From the NCBI GenBank assembly GCA_938018155.1, contig CALIIG010000296.1, positions 1 to 6,382 on the forward strand: a stretch of DNA of 6,382 nucleotides, read 5' to 3'. Numbering within the stretch: position 1 is the first letter of the stretch; each line of letters begins with the position of its first letter. A model generated the notes under the pieces. That model saw only the letters and a program-made list of their open reading frames with translations. It had not been told where the DNA came from and searched no databases. A program made the translations under genes and the position numbers. Positions 1 to 5,595 of the stretch are shown here, one piece after another. The stretch comes from an uncultured Prevotella sp. GTDB taxonomy: Bacteria > Bacteroidota > Bacteroidia > Bacteroidales > Bacteroidaceae.

Positions 1-635
1 AAACCGACGTACCTTTACAGCCTCACGGCTTCCTGTTGCTCGACAGTGGGGCACAATATCAGGACGGAACCACCGATATTACACGCACTATTGCGCTCGG
101 CCCGCTGACGCCGGAACAGCGCGAAATTTACACATTGGTATTAAAAGGACATATACAATTGGAACTGGCTAAGTTTCCATCGGGTGCCTGTGGCACGCAA
201 ATCGATGCACTTGCACGTGAGGCTATGTGGCGAAAAGGCCTTAATTTCATGCACGGAACAGGCCACGGTGTAGGCTCGTTCCTGAATGTTCACGAGGGCC
301 CTCACCAAATAAGGATGGAGTATAAGCCTGCACCGCTGTTGCCTTTTATGACTGTTACCGACGAGCCGGGACTGTATTTAACGGGCAAATTCGGCGTGCG
401 CATAGAGAATACATTGCTTATTAAGCCTTACATGACAACGCCGTTTGGCGACTTCCTGCAAATGGAACCGCTAACGTTGTGCCCTGTTGACACGGCCCCC
501 ATAGTGCGCGACATGCTGCTTCCCGAAGAAATTAGCTGGCTTAACGGCTATCATGAGTATGTCTTCGAAAAGCTGTCACCCCATCTCGTTGGTGCCGATC
601 TCGAATGGCTGCGTGCTGCAACACGTGCCTTTTAA
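1..635 (+). CDS. Xaa-Pro aminopeptidase (aminopeptidase P, M24B family), C-terminal part
   Basis: This is a cytosolic dinuclear-metal exopeptidase that removes an N-terminal residue preceding proline. The gene enters from the left edge; the frame is open from base 3 and gives 210 residues before TAA at 633-635, so the N-terminal creatinase-like domains and the true start lie outside the window. All five expected metal ligands are visible: Asp of LLDSG (codon 42-44), Asp of TTDITRT (75-77), His of HGTGHGVG (264-266), Glu of TDEPGLY (363-365) and Glu of GVRIEN (405-407). After the pita-bread domain comes the short C-terminal module of the long, XPNPEP1-like type (LTLCPVDT, then EEISWLNGYHEYV), so it is closer to that branch than to E. 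coli PepP. It looks intact and ends in its own terminator. The family call is firm; the exact physiological substrate is not known. Confidence 0.95.
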   Translation, partial: TDVPLQPHGFLLLDSGAQYQDGTTDITRTIALGPLTPEQREIYTLVLKGHIQLELAKFPSGACGTQIDALAREAMWRKGLNFMHGTGHGVGSFLNVHEGPHQIRMEYKPAPLLPFMTVTDEPGLYLTGKFGVRIENTLLIKPYMTTPFGDFLQMEPLTLCPVDTAPIVRDMLLPEEISWLNGYHEYVFEKLSPHLVGADLEWLRAATRAF

Positions 636-670
636 GTTTTCGGAGCTTTTGAGAAAATAATTATTCACGT

Positions 671-709
671 GCCTTTTCCTGCTTAACCGTGCGGGGAAAG
701 GCCTTTTTT
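671..709 (+). terminator. Rho-independent terminator of the aminopeptidase P gene
   Basis: A 12-bp stem (671-682 with 691-702, including two G.U pairs in the + strand RNA) closes an 8-nt loop and is followed by C and six T residues at 704-709. It starts 35 bp after the aminopeptidase stop. The T tract touches the stop codon (708-710) of the convergent minus-strand gene. Read on the minus strand the same hairpin has no good U tract, so it mainly stops + strand transcripts. Confidence 0.85.
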
Positions 710-1121
710 ACAGGTGGTTCAGAATGTAGTCGACAACCGCCGGCATCAGCCTGCGCGGAGAACGCGGTGCTCCTCCCAGTCCGTTTTCCATCAGCAGGCC
801 GAACGTTAACGCCTTGCTGTCCAGCTCTTTCAAAAGCGAAAAGCGCACGTAACGGCTCTGTTCGCGATGGCTTACCCATTGGTCGTAAGCCTGTTGTGAG
901 ATAAAATAGGCACTGTCGTCAACCGATTCGTGCCACGATAAGTCCGTAGCCGTTACCTCCATCATAAAGGTAAGTCTGCTCTCAGGGGCGGTAGCGTACA
1001 GAAAAACAAAGTCGCCCACCTCAAAATGGTTGTGCATTCCCCAGTCAATAAAGCCGTGGTCGCGAATAAAATCGGCCACACGGTATTGCTGGTGATTGTA
1101 TGCTCTTATCCAGTATGTCAT
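708..1121 (-). CDS. EVE/PUA-like single-domain protein
   Basis: A 137-residue protein resembling the EVE branch of the PUA-like fold, a domain often linked to recognition of modified bases in DNA or RNA. Visible hallmarks are the opening YWI at residues 3-5, FIDW at 24-27, the VGD turn at 35-37 followed by FVFLY, and a C-terminal stretch GLGGAPRSPRRL that resembles the last part of EVE domains. No nuclease, ATPase or other partner domain is present. The start was set at ATG 1121-1119, because EVE domains begin directly with this (M)xYWI strand. An in-frame ATG at 1145-1143 would add eight residues, and the frame stays open to an ATG at 1277, but that extension looks like translated promoter DNA. 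A weak promoter-like box lies at 1190-1183. No gene follows it on the same strand before the terminator. The fold assignment is by eye, and the cellular role is unknown. Confidence 0.72.
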   Translation of the reverse strand: MTYWIRAYNHQQYRVADFIRDHGFIDWGMHNHFEVGDFVFLYATAPESRLTFMMEVTATDLSWHESVDDSAYFISQQAYDQWVSHREQSRYVRFSLLKELDSKALTFGLLMENGLGGAPRSPRRLMPAVVDYILNHL

Positions 1122-1182
1122 ATTACGGTGCGTAAAGTTAAGCATTCTGTCCGAATAATAACGGCGTTTTCGAATATTTCGG

Positions 1183-1190
1183 CAAGGATA
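1183..1190 (-). promoter_or_regulatory. Possible -7 box for the EVE-like gene
   Basis: On the minus strand this reads TATCCTTG, one mismatch from the Bacteroidetes -7 consensus TAnnTTTG. It sits about 62 bp upstream of the chosen start at 1121. No convincing -33 TTG element is visible, so this is tentative. Confidence 0.3.
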
Positions 1191-1213
1191 TACTACGTGC
1201 CAGACTTTCTGTT

Positions 1214-1221
1214 TACCTTTG
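1214..1221 (+). promoter_or_regulatory. TACCTTTG promoter-like box facing the repeat region
   Basis: An exact TAnnTTTG match (TACCTTTG, followed by C) on the + strand, identical to the box before the iron-sulfur operon at 2518. No believable + strand gene follows it. Transcription from it would run into the hairpin at 1502-1598. A -33 element is not evident, and an 8-mer like this can occur by chance. Confidence 0.3.
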
Positions 1222-1277
1222 CATGCGTACAAATAAGGATAACGGTTTTCATCATAGCTATATGGTTTGCATAACAT

Positions 1278-1501
1278 GGGCCGTCAGCAACTACGTAACT
1301 CATATTGTAACCCGGCAATATAAAATAATAAGATAATGTATACCATCTTCAGACAGGCAGAGCAGAAAGATGCTGTGCGATGCTGGCAAATCGTGCACTA
1401 ATTGGCCATTTATATGGAAGAAATCGAGTGTAAGCTTTGAGGATGAACCCTCATACGACAAATCGTATAGAGGCTCATGCCGTTTGCTTTTCGCTTGTAA
1501 C
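1278..1501. other. Non-coding gap with small inverted repeats
   Basis: No credible gene was found on either strand. The open frames crossing it (+1370-1597 and -1300-1551) run into the palindromic repeat and have no recognisable domain. Two small inverted repeats are visible: ATATTG/CAATAT at 1302-1307 and 1316-1321, and ATACGA/TCGTAT at 1453-1458 and 1463-1468. The second extends outward through CCTC/GAGG with one bulged base. An AT-rich stretch lies at about 1318-1340. Confidence 0.6.
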
Positions 1502-1598
1502 GTCGTTGTCCGACGGCCGTCAGCAGCGTGTACGGCGGCCGTCACACCCATCGTTCGACGGCCGTCATACGCGCTGCTGACGGCCGTCGGACAATGAC
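1502..1598 (+). repeat. 97-bp hairpin made of four GACGGCCGTC palindromes
   Basis: Bases 1502-1543 are the inverted complement of 1557-1598 at 38 of 42 positions, with a 13-nt loop at 1544-1556; bases 1506-1528 and 1572-1594 match perfectly. Within it the self-complementary 10-mer GACGGCCGTC occurs at 1512-1521, 1557-1566 and 1579-1588, and as GGCGGCCGTC at 1534-1543. Start-to-start distances are 22, 23 and 22 bp. In the + strand RNA three of the four non-identities become G.U pairs, and TTTTATTT follows directly at 1599-1606. It could be a terminator-like or structured RNA element, a REP-like dispersed repeat, or an array of protein-binding sites on one helix face. The structure is certain; the function is open. 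Confidence 0.9.
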
Positions 1599-1652
1599 TT
1601 TTATTTCGTAAAGTGGGAGGCTTTTACGCCAAAAGTGCGAACAATAGTGGCG

Positions 1653-2190
1653 TTAACCGTTGACCCTTACCATGCGGTAGCCCATGCGTTTAAGCTGCAT
1701 GGCAGCACCCATACGGTAACAGACGTGCAGGCCGGCAACAAAAGCGTAGAAAGCATCGGTCGAAGAGGGCTCGGGATGCAGATGGCAATACAAATTATAA
1801 CAGCGCGAACCACATTCGCCTACGATGTTTTGCAGTTGGTTCGACGCTTCTGAGGGTAGCAAAAGAACCTTTTCACGAATATAGTCGTCCATGTTATCGA
1901 AACCCCGTTTGTCGCGTAAGTATACATAAAGGTCGGCTACCTTGCTATACAATTCCCAGTCCTCGTCCCAGTTTTGCAATAGCCATACCCATATACATAC
2001 ACCATCCGAAGGGCACTGTGGGGTATTTCAGAAACTCGCGCATGCCATCGGCAAGAAACGACTTGCCTGTTTTAGCCCACAGTTCGTCAATATCGGGTGT
2101 CTCGGGCAGGCGTTTGTCTATTTCGTTCAAACTTAATAAATATCCTTTCACATCGTCGTGAAAGAGCTTTTCAAATTGTTCGGTTGACAA
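1653..2190 (-). pseudogene. Conserved Bacteroidales hypothetical protein, frameshifted
   Basis: Two minus-strand frames together give one protein of about 178 residues that I believe has full-length relatives of unknown function in Bacteroidales. The first part runs from TTG 2190-2188 (LSTEQFEKLF) through GKSFLADGMREFLKYP to MGMAIAK at about 1972. The second continues with WDEDWELYSK from 1970 and ends MQLKRMGYRMVRVNG, stop at 1655-1653. Omitting one base at 1971 joins the two halves into one reading frame; as written the first frame stops shortly after (stop at 1947-1945). There is also no ATG or GTG near the expected N-terminus, only TTG, although the AT-rich sequence upstream would suit Bacteroidetes initiation. 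No signal peptide, membrane segment or catalytic motif was recognised. Either a recent pseudogene or a one-base sequencing error is possible; the residues on both sides look undecayed. Confidence 0.7.
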
Positions 2191-2409
2191 AATATAAAAT
2201 ATATTGAATGATAAAACAATGTTAACATGTCTCGTTGTGCCCCGAAGGCTGGCAGTATAAAGTTTACAGCGTTGTTGCTTGTGTCCGCAAAGGGATTGGA
2301 AACAGCCGGACGATGTAAGAAGATGGCGATAAGGAACTAACGTGAAGCCATAAATATAATAATGTGTAATTGTAGCTATGCCTGTTAAGGAAAGGCCGTA
2401 TTTTTGCCG
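2191..2409 (-). other. Long leader upstream of the broken gene
   Basis: About 220 bp between the minus-strand promoter-like box and the likely TTG start of the frameshifted gene. The frame of that gene remains open across the whole leader, but it holds no ATG or GTG start and the translation resembles no known domain. Nothing else was found in it on either strand. Confidence 0.5.
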
Positions 2410-2417
2410 CAAAGGTA
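2410..2417 (-). promoter_or_regulatory. -7 box (TACCTTTG) for the minus-strand gene
   Basis: The minus strand reads TACCTTTG, an exact match to TAnnTTTG. TTTTC about 18 bp upstream may stand in for a weak -33 element. It points at the broken hypothetical gene, with a leader of about 215 nt, and is back to back with the operon promoter at 2518. Confidence 0.55.
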
Positions 2418-2517
2418 CGCGGAATATATTGAAAACCGATTACCGGGCAACTGTAAAATGACAGGGTGTTTAAGGAAAAATAGGATTATGGAGGAAACGT
2501 AGCGGCATTTTTTTTCA

Positions 2518-2525
2518 TACCTTTG
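2518..2525 (+). promoter_or_regulatory. -7 box (TACCTTTG) of the iron-sulfur/AKR operon
   Basis: TACCTTTG, preceded by an eight-T tract (2508-2515), is an exact match to the Bacteroidetes TAnnTTTG box. No clear TTG is seen at the -33 spacing. Transcription would begin near 2531, giving a leader of about 60 nt to the chosen start at 2592. Confidence 0.7.
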
Positions 2526-2533
2526 CCTGACAA

Positions 2534-2559
2534 TGCCGAAGTTTTCTAATGTTTCGGCA
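2534..2559 (+). promoter_or_regulatory. 7-bp inverted repeat at the 5' end of the operon mRNA
   Basis: TGCCGAA (2534-2540) and TTCGGCA (2553-2559) are perfect inverted complements around a 12-nt loop, at or just after the predicted transcription start. It could be a 5'-stabilising hairpin or a repressor site. It ends two bases before the ATG at 2562 and so argues against that ATG as the true start. Confidence 0.5.
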
Positions 2560-2591
2560 CCATGTTGATATACAAAAACAAGACAGAAATA

Positions 2592-4154
2592 ATGCTCAGG
2601 AAAATAAGAATAGCCATTGCTTCGGTATTCTTTACAGGAATAACATTGCTTTTTCTCGACTTTAGCGGCTCGCTTCATGCGTGGCTGGGGTGGATGGCGA
2701 GGGCGCAATTTTTGCCCGCCTTGCTTGCAATGAATGTAGCCGTATTGCTGATTTTGGTGGTGTTAACGCTTGTCTTTGGCCGTATTTATTGCTCGGTTAT
2801 CTGCCCAATGGGCGTTATGCAAGACGTCATTGCGTGGTTGGGAAAACGTAAAAAGCACCGTCACTATGGCTTTTCAAAGGAAAAACGCGTGCTAAGATGG
2901 GCGTTTTTTGCAGCTGCCTGCATGGCATGGATAGCAGGCGTAGCCTCATTTGTGGCCCTGTTGGCACCGTATAGCAGCTACGGTCGCATGGTGCAGAACC
3001 TGTTTCAACCCTTATATTTGGGTATCAATAACATGTTGGCACTGGGTGCTGAGCATGTAAACAGCTATGCTTTTTACAATAAGGATGTGTGGATAAGGTC
3101 GTTGCCTACATTTATAATTGCCGTTGTTACTTTTATTACAGTGGCTTTTCTGGCGTGGCGTAACGGGCGAACCTACTGCAATACCGTTTGTCCCGTAGGT
3201 ACGATATTATCAGTTTTGGCACGCTTCAGCTGGTTAAAAATAAGGTTCGATGGCGAAAAGTGTCGCAGTTGCTCGCTGTGTACACGAGGCTGTAAAGCGG
3301 CATGTATCGACTTTAAACGCCATTATGTTGACTATTCACGTTGTGTAGTATGTGGCGATTGCCTGACAGCGTGCAAATTCGACGCCCTTCATTATACGCA
3401 TAAAGCCGGTAACGCCTCATCGGTAAAAGCCGAAAAGCAGCAAGCCGGCGTTGTAAAAGCTACTACTGATGAGCAAAAAACCACCGGCAACGTAACGCGC
3501 AGGTCGTTCCTTGTGGGTGCCGCCATAGCTTTTACAGCCGCTGCAAAAGCCGCGGGAAAGAAAAAAACGTATGGCGGTATGGCCGTTGTTGTTGACAAAG
3601 AAGCTCCCAATAGGGCCACGCCTATAACGCCACCGGGGTCGTTAAGTGCCCAAAACATGGCACGCCACTGTACCGGATGTCAGCTTTGTGTGGCTGAATG
3701 TCCGAACGATGTGCTTCGTCCTTCGGCTGATTTATTGCATTTAATGCAGCCCGTGATGAGCTTTGAGCGCGGCTATTGCAGGCCCGAGTGTAACCATTGC
3801 TCACAGGTTTGTCCGACGGGTGCGATTAAACCTGTCAGCCGTGCCGAAAAAACGGCGGTTCATGTAGGCCATGCTGTATGGGTGAAAAAGAACTGTTTGC
3901 CCGTAACCGACGGTGTGGAGTGTGGCAATTGTGCGCGCCATTGCCCTGTGAATGCCATTGAAATGGTGCCCCTTGATGAGGCTGATATGTCGTCTTCCTT
4001 TGTGCCGGCGGTGAACGAAGAGCGTTGTATTGGTTGTGGTGCATGTGAGAATTTATGCCCCTCAAGACCATTTTCGGCCATCTATGTTGAGGGTCACGAG
4101 GTACAACGACGCGATAAAGACAGCCAAAAGGCGATGTTGAGTAACGAGGAGTAG
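2592..4154 (+). CDS. NapH-NapG-like fused membrane ferredoxin, six [4Fe-4S] clusters
   Basis: A 520-residue inner-membrane electron-transfer protein. The N-terminal half is NapH/YccM-like: four hydrophobic segments (about 4-24, 39-62, 102-125, 171-189), two CxxxCP motifs (Cys67/71 and Cys196/200, in GRIYCSVICP and GRTYCNTVCP), then two ferredoxin motifs (Cys224/227/230/234 and 251/254/257/261). The second half is NapG-like: a Tat motif TRRSFL with Arg303-Arg304 and a hydrophobic stretch, then four cluster motifs (360/363/366/370, 396/400/403/407, 435/444/447/451, 479/482/485/489). By analogy with NapGH it would take electrons from menaquinol or a cytoplasmic donor and pass them across the membrane. 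I chose ATG 2592 (MLRKIRIA) because related proteins begin here as I recall them, and the ATG at 2562 abuts a leader hairpin. The partner reductase follows after 25 bp. No nitrate reductase genes are visible here, so a role in nitrate reduction is not supported. Confidence 0.88.
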   Translation: MLRKIRIAIASVFFTGITLLFLDFSGSLHAWLGWMARAQFLPALLAMNVAVLLILVVLTLVFGRIYCSVICPMGVMQDVIAWLGKRKKHRHYGFSKEKRVLRWAFFAAACMAWIAGVASFVALLAPYSSYGRMVQNLFQPLYLGINNMLALGAEHVNSYAFYNKDVWIRSLPTFIIAVVTFITVAFLAWRNGRTYCNTVCPVGTILSVLARFSWLKIRFDGEKCRSCSLCTRGCKAACIDFKRHYVDYSRCVVCGDCLTACKFDALHYTHKAGNASSVKAEKQQAGVVKATTDEQKTTGNVTRRSFLVGAAIAFTAAAKAAGKKKTYGGMAVVVDKEAPNRATPITPPGSLSAQNMARHCTGCQLCVAECPNDVLRPSADLLHLMQPVMSFERGYCRPECNHCSQVCPTGAIKPVSRAEKTAVHVGHAVWVKKNCLPVTDGVECGNCARHCPVNAIEMVPLDEADMSSSFVPAVNEERCIGCGACENLCPSRPFSAIYVEGHEVQRRDKDSQKAMLSNEE

Positions 4155-4179
4155 CCCTCCTTTTAATGACGTAATTTTC

Positions 4180-5595
4180 ATGAAGAAGATAGACAGACGT
4201 GCTTTTTTGAGGCACTTGGGAATAGGAACGGCAGCCGTTGCCAGTGCAACAGCTCTGACCAACTGTAAGAATGGTGAAGGAAACCGCATGCAGGACGAAC
4301 CCGCTACGGGCAAAATGACTTATCGTGAAAACCCTGAAACACACAGCCGTGTGGGCCTTTTGGGTTATGGTATGAGGCATTTGCCTACTGTTGGACAAAG
4401 TGGAGCCGATGGCGAAAAGCAACAAAGCGACGATGAAACCATCGATCAGGATAGGGTAAACCGATTGGTTGACTATGCCTTAAGCCACGGAGTGAACTAC
4501 TTTGACACCGCACCCGTATACAGTAATGGGCAGTCGGAACGTGCCACGGGCATGGCATTGCAGCGGCATAAGCGCAGCAGCTATCTGCTTGCAAGCAAGA
4601 TGAGCAACATGTGCACGTTTACAAAGGAGGCTTCAACAGCCATGTTCAACAACTCGTTAAAGGTGCTTCAAACCCGTTATATTGACTATTATGCGTTAGA
4701 TGCCATAGGAATTGACGATGATGAACGCGATGCAATGGAGCTTTTTCAGGCGCGGTTTATCGACAATGGCGTTCTCGACTTTCTGCTTCAAAAGCGTAAA
4801 GAGGGCACAATTCGCAACTTAGGCTTCTCGTTTCAGGGCGATCAGGAGGTGTTTGACCATGCTTTAAGTATGCACGATACGGGCCAGGTGCACTGGGATT
4901 TTGCTCAAATAGAGATGAATTACCTAAGTTGGAATCATGCCCATGAGCTTAAATCCGATAAGGTTAACGCCAGCTATTTATATGCAGAATTGCAGAAACG
5001 CGGCATCCCCGTGATTATCATGAACCCCCTGCTTGGTGGGAAGTTGACCGATTTGCCTAACCCTGTAATGGCCAAACTGAAACAACGTGCGCCCGAACAC
5101 AGTGCAGCGTCGTGGACTTTACGCTATTGTGGCAGCTTTAAAGGGGTGTTAACTGTGGTGAGCGACATGACATTCATGGAGCATCTAAAGGATAATCTGC
5201 GGTCGTTCTGCCCTCTGGAGCCTCTCTCTGACAAAGACAAGGCATGGTTGGAGGGGGCTGTTTCCAAAGAAATGATGACGTACAGAACCATCCCTTGCAC
5301 CGATTGTAAACACTGTATGCCTTGTCCTTACGGGCTTAATATTCCGGGAATATTTGTTCATTACAACAATGTTGTATTGGAAGGACATTTGACAGACAAC
5401 CTGAAAGACCCGCAATATAAGAAGTATCGCAGGGAATATCTTGTCAGTTATGACCGTGCTGTGCCCAGGGTCAGGCAAGCCGACCACTGCATTGGCTGTG
5501 GTTATTGCCTGCCTTTATGTCCGCAAGAAATTATGATTCCGGATGAAATGTTCCGTATCAGCAAGTTTGTTGATAAGCTAAAAGCTAATTCTTAA
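4180..5595 (+). CDS. Tat-exported aldo/keto reductase-like protein with C-terminal 2x[4Fe-4S]
   Basis: A 471-residue protein. Residues 1-29 form a Tat-type signal (DRRAFLRHL, Arg6-Arg7) ending in LTNC, a possible lipobox with Cys29, suggesting a lipoprotein outside the cytoplasm. Residues about 55-345 are an AKR barrel: Asp109 and Tyr114 (FDTAPVY), Lys140 (ASKMSN), GTIRNLGFS at 209-217 and NPLLGGKL at 282-289. Two ferredoxin motifs follow (Cys373/376/379/382 and 437/440/443/447). The domain order matches a ferredoxin-containing AKR family common in Bacteroidales. The usual catalytic His in the DYYLLH motif is Asp174 (DYYALD), and the usual SGM of the cofactor loop reads SDM (Asp329). It lies 25 bp after the membrane iron-sulfur gene, almost certainly in one operon, and its last 11 bp overlap the convergent DUF4435 gene. 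The substrate is unknown, and NADPH use is doubtful given location and residue changes. Confidence 0.88.
   Translation: MKKIDRRAFLRHLGIGTAAVASATALTNCKNGEGNRMQDEPATGKMTYRENPETHSRVGLLGYGMRHLPTVGQSGADGEKQQSDDETIDQDRVNRLVDYALSHGVNYFDTAPVYSNGQSERATGMALQRHKRSSYLLASKMSNMCTFTKEASTAMFNNSLKVLQTRYIDYYALDAIGIDDDERDAMELFQARFIDNGVLDFLLQKRKEGTIRNLGFSFQGDQEVFDHALSMHDTGQVHWDFAQIEMNYLSWNHAHELKSDKVNASYLYAELQKRGIPVIIMNPLLGGKLTDLPNPVMAKLKQRAPEHSAASWTLRYCGSFKGVLTVVSDMTFMEHLKDNLRSFCPLEPLSDKDKAWLEGAVSKEMMTYRTIPCTDCKHCMPCPYGLNIPGIFVHYNNVVLEGHLTDNLKDPQYKKYRREYLVSYDRAVPRVRQADHCIGCGYCLPLCPQEIMIPDEMFRISKFVDKLKANS

Noticed and set aside
1122..1277. 52-residue N-terminal extension of the EVE-like protein from ATG 1277
   Set aside because: EVE domains start at the YWI strand, the extension is basic and aromatic with no similarity seen, and it would overlap the likely promoter at 1190-1183.
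1300..1551. Minus-strand ORF of 83 codons in the same gap
   Set aside because: It starts within the hairpin loop region, has no recognisable motif, and is a shadow of the repeat.
1370..1597. + strand ORF of 75 codons across the palindromic repeat
   Set aside because: Its C-terminal third is just the translated palindromes (repeated VRRPS), it ends inside the hairpin, and no domain, promoter spacing or ribosome site supports it.
1502..1598. CRISPR-like array because of four evenly spaced repeats
   Set aside because: The repeats are only 10 bp, the 12-13 bp spacers are themselves partly inverted copies, and there are no cas genes; it is one hairpin.
1621..1635. CTTTT/AAAAG hairpin as terminator of the broken minus-strand gene
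   Set aside because: The stem is only 5 bp of A-T pairs with no U tract on the minus strand.
1278..1652. Insertion sequence or MITE
   Set aside because: No transposase, no terminal inverted repeats bounding the gap and no target-site duplication could be found; the single hairpin alone is not enough.
1965..1979. Programmed +1 frameshift joining the two halves of the hypothetical gene
   Set aside because: No stop codon or recognised slippery motif lies at the junction, and conserved families of this kind do not use recoding as far as I know; mutation or error is simpler.
3835..4425. 196-codon minus-strand ORF opposite the iron-sulfur gene
   Set aside because: It lies antisense to two clearly real genes, is rich in His, Ser and Pro with no domain, and is best explained as a shadow frame.
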